A stretch of DNA of 44,686 nucleotides, from contig NZ_JFJZ01000040.1 of the NCBI RefSeq assembly GCF_002115825.1, positions 1 to 44,686 of the forward strand, given 5' to 3'. A program made the translations under genes and the position numbers. A model generated the notes under the pieces. It was given only the letters and a program-made list of their open reading frames with translations. It was not told where the DNA came from and did no database searches. The stretch is from Thalassospira sp. MCCC 1A01428. Lineage in GTDB: Bacteria; Pseudomonadota; Alphaproteobacteria; Rhodospirillales; Thalassospiraceae. This document shows positions 7,133-15,993 of the stretch, in pieces (position 1 is the first letter of the stretch; the number at the start of each line of letters is the position of its first letter).

Positions 7133-9514
7133 ATGCCGATTTCCCGCCTTGAAGCAGACGATTGCAGTTTTCCGCATTACCGTATTCGCAGCCCGCAAAA
7201 GGACACAACGCCAGAAATTTTCGATTTCACATCGCATTACCGCGCGGCAGAGGCCCTGAAATTTGGCCTGTCGATGTCGGAGCCGGGCTTTAACGTGTTT
7301 GTGCTGGGTCTGGACCGGGCCGGGCGCATGACCGCGACAATGGATTATCTGAAAAAATCGATGGAGGACCATCCGGCCCCCGCCGACTGGGTGTATCTGA
7401 ATAATTTCTCGCGCAGTAACCGCCCCCGCCCCTTTAGCCTGGAACCCGGTAATGGCCGCAAACTGACCGAGGCGATGGAAACCCTGATTTCCCATCTGCG
7501 CGAAGCCTTTGCCGCCGCTTTTAACGCCCCGGCGCACCTGACCGAAACCCAAGCCCAAACCGAAGAAGCGCGCCATCAGGTTCGCGATAAATTCGAGATT
7601 CTGCGCAATTTTGCCCGTGAACGCGGGCTTGATGTTCAGGAAAACGAAAAAGGTGTCATGATCGTCGCACTTGACGATGAAGGCGAACCCATCGCGATGG
7701 ACAAACTTACCAAGGAACGCCGCGATACAGCCGACGCCGTTTTTGAAGAAGTCGCCGAAGAAGCCCGCAAAACCCTGCTGTCAACGCGCGACCTTGAAGA
7801 CCAGATTGGCGATACGCTGGACAGTCTGCGCCGGTCGGCCGCGAGTGAGGTATTAAAACCCCGCATTGAAAAATTGCGCGAGGTTTTTACCGTGCCTGGC
7901 CTGAAGGCATGGTTCGACGCACTTGAAGCAGATATCCTCGATAATATTGATGCTTTTGAAGAACCCGACGATCAACCTGCAATCGACCTTGGCGATGGAA
8001 AAATGCCTGAAACGGTCGAAGATCGCTATGCCGTTAATTTGCTTATCGATCATTCCCGCGATGAGCATCCTGACGTGGTTCTGGAACCATCGCCCAGCTA
8101 CGACAATTTGTTTGGTCAAATTCAATATCGCCCGATGGCAGGCGGAATGCACCCGCATTTCTCGCTGATCAAACCAGGGGCGTTGCACCGGGCAAATGGC
8201 GGTGTGCTGGTATTACGTGCCGAAAGCCTGGTTGAACATGAAGAAAGCTGGAACTACCTGAAAGCCGCCTTGCGCGACGGCGAAATCCGCATCGAGGAAC
8301 GTCAAAAGTCCGGCCCGCCCACCGCAGGCGCGCCCGAACCGCGCGCCATTCCGCTTGACGTTAAAATTGTCATCGTTGGTGCGCCGAAATACTATTATTC
8401 GTTCTTTTCCCTGGATGTCGACTTTCGCAACCATTTTCGCGTCAAGGCCGACATCGACCCCGATATGCCAGCGATCGCCCGCAACATCACCACCTATACC
8501 GGGCTTTTGACCCGTTCGGTGCAGGCACGTTCGGGCATCTCGATTGATACCGGCGCCATTCGCCAGTTGCTGGGACAGGCCGCACGCTGGGCAGGCGAAC
8601 GCGACAAAATCTCCGCCCAGATCGAACGGGTCGAAGATGTCGCGATCGAGGCCGGTGCGCTGGCAAAAACAACAGGTCGCACGACCATTCGTGCCGCAGA
8701 TGTCAAACGTGCGATTGAAGAACGCCGCCATCGCAACAGCCGCCTTGAGGACAGATCCCACGAACGCGTGCAACGCCGCGAAGTCCTGATTGACAGCTTT
8801 GGCAGTGTTATCGGTCAGGTAAACGCGCTGACCGTGCTGGATTATGGCGATCACGCCTTTGGCCTGCCCGCCCGTGTTACAGCCCGCAGCTATGTAGGCA
8901 ACCTGGGTGTTTTAAATATTGAACGCATGGTCGATCTGTCTGGCCCGTTACAGCAAAAATCGGTTATGACAATCGAGGGTTTTTTAAAATCCCGCTTCGC
9001 CCAGGAATTTCCGCTGTCTTTTGCCTGTTCTGTCACGTTCGAGCAAAATTACGGCGGAATCGAAGGGGATTCAGCCTCGCTTGCCGAGTTATGTGCAATT
9101 ATTTCAGCGATTTCTCAGGTGCCGGTTAAACAAAATATTGGCGTTACCGGGTCGATGAACCAGTTTGGCGAAGCACAGGTGGTAGGCGGTATTGCCCATA
9201 AAATCGAAGGATTTTATCGCATTTGCGCCGATCAGGGTTTTACCGGGGACCAAGGTGTCATCGTACCTGCAGCCAATGCCGAAAACATTATTCTGCGCGA
9301 CGAAGTGGTTCATGCCATCCGTCAGGGCAAGTTTAATATCTGGACCATCGATAATATCAGCGATGCCATCGAAATTCTAACCGGCAAACCCTGTGGCGAT
9401 ACCGCAGATGGCAATTACCCCGAAGACAGCGTTTTTGCCAGGGCCATGGAACGATTACGCCGCAACGATGTGCTACTGCGCGAACGGCACGCTTATCCTG
9501 GCTGGTCGGAATAG
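7133..9514 (+). CDS. Lon-family (AAA_32/S16) ATP-dependent protease-like protein
   Basis: A 793-aa relative of the LonB/YcbZ-type proteins: an N-terminal degenerate AAA module, a helical middle, a second AAA segment and a C-terminal S16 protease domain. The Ser-Lys dyad is visible: serine in GDSAS (about residue 647) and lysine in GGIAHKIEGF (about 690). The Walker-A-like loop GLDRAGRMT has R where classic P-loops have K, and the Walker-B-like strand GGVLVLRAESL lacks the usual aspartate. The frame is open to 7028, but that extension runs through the perfect palindrome at 7075-7105, so ATG 7133 (start MPISRLEADD) is chosen. It is followed without a gap by a SPOR-domain gene. Role: cytoplasmic protein quality control, target unknown. 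Confidence 0.9.
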   Translation: MPISRLEADDCSFPHYRIRSPQKDTTPEIFDFTSHYRAAEALKFGLSMSEPGFNVFVLGLDRAGRMTATMDYLKKSMEDHPAPADWVYLNNFSRSNRPRPFSLEPGNGRKLTEAMETLISHLREAFAAAFNAPAHLTETQAQTEEARHQVRDKFEILRNFARERGLDVQENEKGVMIVALDDEGEPIAMDKLTKERRDTADAVFEEVAEEARKTLLSTRDLEDQIGDTLDSLRRSAASEVLKPRIEKLREVFTVPGLKAWFDALEADILDNIDAFEEPDDQPAIDLGDGKMPETVEDRYAVNLLIDHSRDEHPDVVLEPSPSYDNLFGQIQYRPMAGGMHPHFSLIKPGALHRANGGVLVLRAESLVEHEESWNYLKAALRDGEIRIEERQKSGPPTAGAPEPRAIPLDVKIVIVGAPKYYYSFFSLDVDFRNHFRVKADIDPDMPAIARNITTYTGLLTRSVQARSGISIDTGAIRQLLGQAARWAGERDKISAQIERVEDVAIEAGALAKTTGRTTIRAADVKRAIEERRHRNSRLEDRSHERVQRREVLIDSFGSVIGQVNALTVLDYGDHAFGLPARVTARSYVGNLGVLNIERMVDLSGPLQQKSVMTIEGFLKSRFAQEFPLSFACSVTFEQNYGGIEGDSASLAELCAIISAISQVPVKQNIGVTGSMNQFGEAQVVGGIAHKIEGFYRICADQGFTGDQGVIVPAANAENIILRDEVVHAIRQGKFNIWTIDNISDAIEILTGKPCGDTADGNYPEDSVFARAMERLRRNDVLLRERHAYPGWSE

Positions 9515-9516
9515 TG

Positions 9517-10755
9517 ATGCATTCTAACCCTGACATCCCCTCTTGCGACCCTGCCCGTGCCCTACCCAATGGTAAAACCGGCGGGCCGGGCCGCAATCTG
9601 GCACCTCAAAAATCGTCACAGGCCCGGCAGCTGTTAGGCGTCACGGCACTGGTCGTATTGATGTGCCAGGCGGGGGGCCTCACACCCGCCCATGCCCAAA
9701 ATGCCGCCCTTAACAGCAAGGCCGACACCGTATCCGGGCTTAATGCCATTCCCACCGACCTGCCCGGCAGTGCGCGGCGCAGCGCTGGCAACACAACAAA
9801 CAGAAATGGGCCGCTTAACCTGCTGGAACTGGCAAAAGCACGCCACAAGAACGCAGAAAATACAGCCTATTCCCAAACATCTCCTGCCAGCGCGGATCCT
9901 CGTACAACCGATTTCCTGCTTTCCAGCCGCTATCGCAATGACAAACTGGCAAAATCCGGCACCCCAAAATTAAAACGCCCGGCAGATGCCAATGTCATTC
10001 AGGCATCGATCATGCAATCAAATAACGGACAAAATGCCCCCGCGTCACAATGGACGCAGCCAAGAATTCAAAACACCGCCCCGATCAAAACTGTAACGCC
10101 CCCCACCATATCCAAACCGGTCATCGCACCACCAACACCGCCTGCCACCGCCCACCAGCCCGCCCCTGCACCACAAAACAGCCAAATCATTACCCCGTGG
10201 GGCCACAAAAATAGTGATACAGATGCAGTCGGTACGACCAACACGCCCCGCACCGGGAATAACGGCATAAACAGGAAAAAAGATGATCCGGCAATGCCGC
10301 CAGCGGCAGGTTCTTCGGCGATTTTTGCTCTTCCCCTGGCGGCACCTGAACACCCCCAATCACAACCACCCGAACAAATGCCGACGGCACCGGCAATGAC
10401 AAAACCCCATCAGGCAACAACACAGTCGCCATCACCGCAGGCAAACATGCACGCACCTGCCATCCCTGCACCCGACAGGACAGCGGCAATGCCACCGGTA
10501 ACCAACGGCGATTTTGTCATGCAGCTTGGCGCGTTTCGCACGGCCATTTCGGCTGAAACCTATTGGGCCAGTTTTGCCATTCGCTATCCCGACCTCGCGG
10601 CACAGCATCATCATTACCTTGGCGTTATTGATCTGGGCGAAAAAGGCCGGTTCCACCGCCTGCGTATTGGCGGCTTTGCCTCGCTTGCCCAAGCCAAAGA
10701 AAAATGCCGCCAGCTTGCAGCTGACGGCACCGCCTGTATCGGGTTACCCCGATAG
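9517..10755 (+). CDS. SPOR-domain cell-envelope protein
   Basis: About 412 aa. A cytosolic N-terminus of about 35 residues is followed by one hydrophobic segment (QLLGVTALVVLMCQAGG) and an AHAQ site that could be cleaved by signal peptidase. A long proline/threonine/alanine-rich disordered stretch (about 70-325) leads to a C-terminal SPOR domain beginning at DFVMQLGAFRT, with FHRLRIGGFASLAQAKEKC. SPOR domains bind denuded septal peptidoglycan, so a periplasmic role at the division site is likely. The Lon-like stop codon TAG overlaps a GTG and is followed at once by ATG (9517), so the two genes are translationally coupled; whether they work together is unknown. Confidence 0.85.
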   Translation: MHSNPDIPSCDPARALPNGKTGGPGRNLAPQKSSQARQLLGVTALVVLMCQAGGLTPAHAQNAALNSKADTVSGLNAIPTDLPGSARRSAGNTTNRNGPLNLLELAKARHKNAENTAYSQTSPASADPRTTDFLLSSRYRNDKLAKSGTPKLKRPADANVIQASIMQSNNGQNAPASQWTQPRIQNTAPIKTVTPPTISKPVIAPPTPPATAHQPAPAPQNSQIITPWGHKNSDTDAVGTTNTPRTGNNGINRKKDDPAMPPAAGSSAIFALPLAAPEHPQSQPPEQMPTAPAMTKPHQATTQSPSPQANMHAPAIPAPDRTAAMPPVTNGDFVMQLGAFRTAISAETYWASFAIRYPDLAAQHHHYLGVIDLGEKGRFHRLRIGGFASLAQAKEKCRQLAADGTACIGLPR

Positions 10756-10768
10756 GAATTTATACAAA

Positions 10769-11086
10769 TTACTGCCCGGTTTTTGCGGGTGCCAGCATGG
10801 TGATTTTATCAACAATCAGGGTCGACGCTTCACGGCATGTCGTCATTAGTGCCGAATGCCCGGTAACCCGTACAAGATCACCCGGGCGGAAACCTGATGC
10901 CTTGTTTGCCAGTGCATACAACGTCCCGTCATTGGCGCGGAATGTCACGCATTCCTGCCCCTGATCGGTAATTTCACCTGTTGTTGTAATCGTGTCGCGG
11001 TTAAATGTGCTGCATGCTCCAAGCATGACAACCAGAGCGGATGCCGCAACAACTTTGACGTGCCTGTGACCCAACCAGAAACTCAT
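10769..11086 (-). CDS. small outer-membrane-type lipoprotein, unknown function
   Basis: A 105-aa product with a lipoprotein signal: basic N-terminus, hydrophobic core VVAASALVVMLGAC, and a lipobox cysteine at about residue 25. The mature part is all-beta-looking (ECVTFRANDGTLYALA, PGDLVRVTGHSAL), resembling small OB-fold-like periplasmic proteins, possibly DUF5818-type. AAGGAG stands about 10 bases before the ATG. It converges with the SPOR gene (13 bp apart) and is divergent from the GGDEF gene. No partner is evident. Confidence 0.75.
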   Translation of the reverse strand: MSFWLGHRHVKVVAASALVVMLGACSTFNRDTITTTGEITDQGQECVTFRANDGTLYALANKASGFRPGDLVRVTGHSALMTTCREASTLIVDKITMLAPAKTGQ

Positions 11087-11242
11087 TTCTCACGTCTCCT
11101 TGACGGATTTTCATTTAAAAAGCGGTTTCAAAGATATTGTTAAGACTCTTGTAACCGACAGCTTTTAAAAAAACACTTCTGATTCCATTTTGTAGCCGTT
11201 TCGACGTCCCCTGTCATTGCCTGAAACAAGCGATGGAACAAC

Positions 11243-11974
11243 ATGAAAGATGTTGATCTACCCCTGCTGCAATCCTTATTAAAGGCTGCTTCCCTGCGCC
11301 CGGATCAAAAACAGCCGCGCCCGGATGAGCCGACACCGGAATTATCGACCCTGATTAAACATGTTCACAGCCTGCAAACCCGGCTTGATCAATCGGAAAA
11401 CCGTGTTCGCCAGCTTGAAAATTTGCTTGATACCGACGATCTGACAGGCCTTCATAACCGGCGCGGTTTTTTGCGTTTGTTAAAACAAACCCTGGGCACC
11501 ACTCCCAATTCCCGTCCTGAAACAAGCGTGATAATCGCCGACCTTGATGGTTTCAAAAAAACCAATGACCAACATGGCCATGCCGCAGGTGACACTGTTT
11601 TGCGCCATTTTGCCCACATCCTTAAAAAACACCTGGCCGTAAAAGATTTTGCCGGTCGGCTGGGCGGCGACGAATTTGCCGTTGCCCTGGTAAATCACGG
11701 CACCCCGCATGGTCATTCCTTTATTGATCGCGTCAAATCGTCCCTCGGCAGGTCACCGGTTTTATGGCACCATGCCCATATTGCGGTTGTTGCCAGTTTT
11801 GGTGTGGCAAGCAGCCATGATCACCGCAGCCTGAACCGTCTGTTGCACAGTGCTGACATGGAAATGTATCGTCACAAACATGGCACAGCTGGCATAACCC
11901 CAAAGGCTGACTTGCAACAACGTGGTAAAAGCCACGATCCCGGCACAGGATGGGACCAGAACCTGGTGTCGTGA
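11243..11974 (+). CDS. stand-alone GGDEF diguanylate cyclase
   Basis: A 243-aa cytoplasmic protein: a predicted coiled coil (about residues 35-67, SLQTRLDQSENRVRQLE) followed by a full GGDEF domain (about 70-230). The active-site signature RLGGDEFA and the start DDLTGLHNRRGF are intact, so synthesis of c-di-GMP from two GTP is expected. The inhibitory RxxD site normally five residues before GGDEF reads AVKD, so product inhibition is probably absent. It precedes the PAS-EAL gene by 126 bp on the same strand and may be co-transcribed. GGAA precedes the ATG. Confidence 0.9.
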   Translation: MKDVDLPLLQSLLKAASLRPDQKQPRPDEPTPELSTLIKHVHSLQTRLDQSENRVRQLENLLDTDDLTGLHNRRGFLRLLKQTLGTTPNSRPETSVIIADLDGFKKTNDQHGHAAGDTVLRHFAHILKKHLAVKDFAGRLGGDEFAVALVNHGTPHGHSFIDRVKSSLGRSPVLWHHAHIAVVASFGVASSHDHRSLNRLLHSADMEMYRHKHGTAGITPKADLQQRGKSHDPGTGWDQNLVS

Positions 11975-12100
11975 AGCCGTTTATTTTTTGTGGTTTTCCT
12001 TCAATATCGCTGCAATAAGCGCTATCTATACCATTGGCGAGCATCAATCGGACCTGATAGCTGGTCTATAACAACATAAGAATAGCTTGGCGGTCATGGA

Positions 12101-14116
12101 ATGACAGAACATTCTTCGGCAGATATTGGCGAAACAGACCGCGACCTTTTGGCTGCGATGGCGTTTTGCTGGGCCGACATGCTGCTTGAAGTGGACGAAA
12201 ACGGCTATGTTCTTTTCGCTGCCGGTGCAATTGAAAGTTTGCTGGGCTGCACGCCCGAACGCCTTGTTGGCGAAGCCCTAGAACAATTGATTGTGGCGGC
12301 CGAACGTCCGCTTTTGCGGGCCTATCTGCACAGCAGCACCGGTATAAAACGGCTGGAAGAACTTGATCTCGACCTTCAGGTGCCCGCGACACACACCACA
12401 CCATCATCTGTTTTACCCATATCGATCAGCGGTTATCTGATCTCTGATCCGGTTGGCCGGTATTTTCTTGCAATTCGTCATCGGGCAATTCGCCCCCGTG
12501 CACGTCACGGCATCGACCGGCTTATCCTGCAACAGGGCATGTCTGGTCGGACCCGGCTGGCACGAAAAAAAACGACCGGAAAATTATCTGTGCCGGAAAC
12601 AGCGATGTCGCGTTTTAACGAATTACCTGACACAGACAAACCAGATCAGCCAACACATCACAATACAGCACTGATTGTTCTTGAAAACCTGGCCGCCGCA
12701 CGCAGCCGCGCCGAGACCGAAGCGGCCAACGAACTTTCCGACATGATCCGTCAACGCAACCGTGATGATCACCCCGGTGCGCAACCGTCTCACCGCCCGG
12801 GCATGCACGAACCCATGATCGAACTGGAACGCCGGATTGTGGCCTATGCCAGTGCCTTGCGCGCCGATTTAAACGACCCTGCCTTTTCTGAAACCGGCGA
12901 CATACAGCAAGGCGAGCCCGCGCAGGACGCAACAGCATCAGCGTCGCCATCTGATGAAACCACCCAAACGACACCCGACACCGATAACACATCCCCCGCG
13001 TTGCAAACATTTCAGTCAGAAGGTAACCCGGCCAGTCTTGCACAAACAGAACAAGATGCGTTCGGTGTGCTGCACAATGTCGCCCATTCCCTGATCGAGC
13101 TTGAATCCGACGCCGACGAACCGGTTTTTGAAGGCCCTGACTATGAGGTTGCCCACGCGGTACATCATCAGCATGATGTTGAGGGAGATGGTTTCACCAC
13201 CAACCTGACACGCGCGGTTGCCTATGCTCTTAACCGGTTGCACGCCCGACGCGATACCCGTGATGATGTCAGTGCCGAAAAACTTTCTGCCAGCCTGCCC
13301 GGGCTTATTCAGGAAACAATGAAATCGGTACGGGCATTTCGCGAAATTGTTAAAAACGGGTCCTTTACCGTCGCCCTTCAGCCAATCGTCAGCCTGAATG
13401 ATGAAAAAATTCACCATTACGAGGCCCTCGCCCGCTTTACGGGAACAGACGACACCCTTGCCATCGACCAGATTATTCATTTTGCCGAAGGTACCGGCCT
13501 GATCACCGAATTTGACCTGGCAATGTGCCGCAAAGTGCTGGAATATATGTCGTCGGAACAATGCCCGCCCAACATGCATATCGCAATCAATCTATCCGGG
13601 CATTCCCTTGAGCAGCACGAATTTGATACCGCCCTTTTGCAGGTTCTTGACGATTTCGCCATTGACCCGTCACTGGTTTATTTTGAAGTCACCGAAACAG
13701 CCCGCATCACCAATTTACGGCTGGTCAATGCCACCTTGCAGCAATTGCGGTCACGCGGGCATATGGTGTGCCTGGATGATTTTGGCGCCGGGGCTGCCAA
13801 TTTTGAATATCTCAGCGCGCTTGACGTTGACGTTATCAAATTTGATGGTCGCGCCATGCAAACCGCCCTTGCCAACCCCAAGGGTCGGGCCTTTTTAAAG
13901 GCCACAGCGTCACTGTGTCGTGATTTGAAAATCAACACAATTGCCGAAATGATCCATAATGTCGCGACCTTCGAAATGCTGCGCGACCTTGGCATCGATT
14001 TTGGTCAGGGATACCATTTTGGTCATCCTGAAACTGTTCATTTTACCCCTAAAAACAATCCATTGGCGGGAAGCAATAATGCAAATACCACCCCGCCAGC
14101 AGGAGACCGCCGATGA
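12101..14116 (+). CDS. PAS-EAL cyclic-di-GMP phosphodiesterase-like protein
   Basis: A 671-aa protein: N-terminal PAS (about 20-115), a long acidic low-complexity linker (about 160-330), and a C-terminal EAL domain (about 415-650). The catalytic set is present: EALAR, INLSG, EVTET, DDFG, VIKFDG, the IAEM glutamate and DFGQGYHFG. Hydrolysis of c-di-GMP to pGpG is therefore likely. Loop 6 reads DDFGAGAANFEYL instead of the usual DDFGTGYSS form, a modest deviation. No membrane segment is seen. The stop overlaps the next start by four bases (ATGA), so translation is coupled to the GGDEF protein that follows. Confidence 0.9.
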   Translation: MTEHSSADIGETDRDLLAAMAFCWADMLLEVDENGYVLFAAGAIESLLGCTPERLVGEALEQLIVAAERPLLRAYLHSSTGIKRLEELDLDLQVPATHTTPSSVLPISISGYLISDPVGRYFLAIRHRAIRPRARHGIDRLILQQGMSGRTRLARKKTTGKLSVPETAMSRFNELPDTDKPDQPTHHNTALIVLENLAAARSRAETEAANELSDMIRQRNRDDHPGAQPSHRPGMHEPMIELERRIVAYASALRADLNDPAFSETGDIQQGEPAQDATASASPSDETTQTTPDTDNTSPALQTFQSEGNPASLAQTEQDAFGVLHNVAHSLIELESDADEPVFEGPDYEVAHAVHHQHDVEGDGFTTNLTRAVAYALNRLHARRDTRDDVSAEKLSASLPGLIQETMKSVRAFREIVKNGSFTVALQPIVSLNDEKIHHYEALARFTGTDDTLAIDQIIHFAEGTGLITEFDLAMCRKVLEYMSSEQCPPNMHIAINLSGHSLEQHEFDTALLQVLDDFAIDPSLVYFEVTETARITNLRLVNATLQQLRSRGHMVCLDDFGAGAANFEYLSALDVDVIKFDGRAMQTALANPKGRAFLKATASLCRDLKINTIAEMIHNVATFEMLRDLGIDFGQGYHFGHPETVHFTPKNNPLAGSNNANTTPPAGDRR

Positions 14117-15981
14117 TTTCTCGCCTGATCTATCGTAAAAAGAAATCAGTCCGTGAGAAAGTACCCTCCGCTGTCGACACACAGGTTGAAACGGTTGAAC
14201 CTGCCCGTGCCAATCCTGCCGATATTGCCCAGTCTGACCCGAGCACCCTGCGCGAACGCCGCGCCGCTGCCATCAGCGGCACCCTGAACGCGCACGATGC
14301 CAGCGATGTTGACCAGAACGCCCTGCGATTTGAACTTGAACCATCCACCATGGCCCAGGCTGAGGCCCCGGTAATGGTGATGCGGCAAAACGGCACACCA
14401 TTATTTGCCAATAAAAACGCCATGGGTTTTGCCGACGGCATTCGCGAAGGACTGTTCCCGGAAATTGTTGCGCTGATCGCCCGTGCGCTTGAGACGCCAG
14501 GCGGCGTTGTCGAACTTTTGACATTCGAGGTTCAGCGCGGTACGGCAACGCTTGAACTCACCGCATTGCCAATGCGGGATGACTTTATTTTGTTGCTGCC
14601 CCGCGACGTATCGATGGACCGCAACCTGCGCGAGGCACTGATTGATTCGCGCCAGCGCTATCGCGATATTGTCGAGGTTTCATCGGCCTTTGCCTGGGAA
14701 ACCGACGAAAGCGGAAAATTTGTTTTTGTATCCCCGCGTGGCGCGATGGATTATCAGGCAAAATCACTGTTGGGCCGCCTGCCAATCGATTTTATGATCG
14801 AAAAAAACGATCAGGATGCCGAACAGGTTTTTAAAACAATCCGTGCTGTACGCGACATGCCGATCTGGTTTTACCGTGCTAATGGCAACAGCGCCTGCCT
14901 GTCGGTTTCGGCAACGCCAATCATTAATCGCGACGGCAAATGGTGCGGGGCACGCGGCCTCGCCCATGACATTACCGAACAACGCCAGCATGAAACAGAA
15001 ATTGCCAATGCCCGGAACCGCGACCGGTTAATTACCTATATCGTTCGGGCCATGCGCGATGAAATCAACCCGACCGAAGTGTTGCGCAATGCTGCCACGG
15101 CCAGTTCCCGGGCCCTTGCCTGTGCTGCCTGCGTCATTTTTCGTCCGGAACACGAAGATGGCGACATGGTTGACGTTGCCAGCCAGGGCGACGATGCCTG
15201 CAAAAAAATTGCTGCCGAAATTTTAAATTCCCTGCCTGTCGATATCGATAATCAGGAAATTGAAAATGGCAATTACTGGATCAAAATCCGCCGCTGTCAT
15301 TATCACCACCGGGTTAATGGCGCTGTTGCCTTTATGTTTGAACGCGACCATCCCATTCCCAACGAGGGCGAACGCTCCATTATGGATGACGTTGCCGACC
15401 AAATCGGCATTGCCATTGAACAGGCTGATAACCACGACCGCATTGTTATGTTATCGCGAACGGATGGTATGACGGGCCTGTTGAACCGGCGGGCGTTTTT
15501 TGATGAATTAAAACGCCGTTATGCCCGCCTTATTCACCAGCCCAGCCCGGCCGCGCTGATGTATGTTGATATGGATAACTTCAAACTGGTCAATGATGTG
15601 CACGGGCATCAACGCGGTGACGAAGCCATCCTGACATTAAGCCGTATGCTGCAGGATAACACCCGCCCTGGCGACCTTGTTGCGCGACTGGGCGGCGACG
15701 AATTTGTCGTATGGCTGGATGGTGCTGATCGCAATGCCGCCGAAAGCCGCGCCAAAGACCTGATTAGCGCCAGCGCCACCTTGCGCCCGTTATCAGGCCG
15801 GGAAGACCGGCCATTGGGCATATCGCTGGGTATCGCGGTTCACGAAATCAATGAAACCGAAGACATTGACGATTTGGTGCAACGTGCTGATGACACAATG
15901 TATTTTGTAAAAAAACACGGCAAGGGCAGCTATGCCATTGCCGAACCTGTTGGTGTGCATACGCCAACCAGAACTGACTAG
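14113..15981 (+). CDS. PAS-PAS-GAF-GGDEF diguanylate cyclase
   Basis: A 622-aa soluble protein. A PAS-like fold (about 75-165), a clear PAS (about 175-290, RYRDIVEVSSAFAWETDESG), a GAF domain (about 300-435) and a GGDEF domain (about 450-605) with RLGGDEFV. The inhibitory site RPGD lies at the correct distance, so feedback control by c-di-GMP is expected, unlike the stand-alone cyclase upstream. The first 40 residues are basic (RLIYRKKKSVREK). It is coupled to the PAS-EAL gene by a 4-bp overlap and is followed 12 bp later by the DUF2336 gene. Together these suggest one unit that makes, breaks and senses c-di-GMP. Confidence 0.92.
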   Translation: MISRLIYRKKKSVREKVPSAVDTQVETVEPARANPADIAQSDPSTLRERRAAAISGTLNAHDASDVDQNALRFELEPSTMAQAEAPVMVMRQNGTPLFANKNAMGFADGIREGLFPEIVALIARALETPGGVVELLTFEVQRGTATLELTALPMRDDFILLLPRDVSMDRNLREALIDSRQRYRDIVEVSSAFAWETDESGKFVFVSPRGAMDYQAKSLLGRLPIDFMIEKNDQDAEQVFKTIRAVRDMPIWFYRANGNSACLSVSATPIINRDGKWCGARGLAHDITEQRQHETEIANARNRDRLITYIVRAMRDEINPTEVLRNAATASSRALACAACVIFRPEHEDGDMVDVASQGDDACKKIAAEILNSLPVDIDNQEIENGNYWIKIRRCHYHHRVNGAVAFMFERDHPIPNEGERSIMDDVADQIGIAIEQADNHDRIVMLSRTDGMTGLLNRRAFFDELKRRYARLIHQPSPAALMYVDMDNFKLVNDVHGHQRGDEAILTLSRMLQDNTRPGDLVARLGGDEFVVWLDGADRNAAESRAKDLISASATLRPLSGREDRPLGISLGIAVHEINETEDIDDLVQRADDTMYFVKKHGKGSYAIAEPVGVHTPTRTD

Positions 15982-15993
15982 GGAGCCTACCCG

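Noticed and set aside
7022..7576. 184-codon minus-strand open frame opposite the Lon-like gene start
   Set aside because: Glycine/histidine-rich shadow of a strongly supported gene; no ribosome site and it spans the palindrome.
8213..8854. 213-codon minus-strand frame inside the Lon-like gene
   Set aside because: Antisense to a conserved ATPase region; composition is that of a mirrored frame.
13016..13579. 187-codon minus-strand frame inside the PAS-EAL gene
   Set aside because: Antisense to the EAL catalytic domain, which is fully conserved on the other strand.
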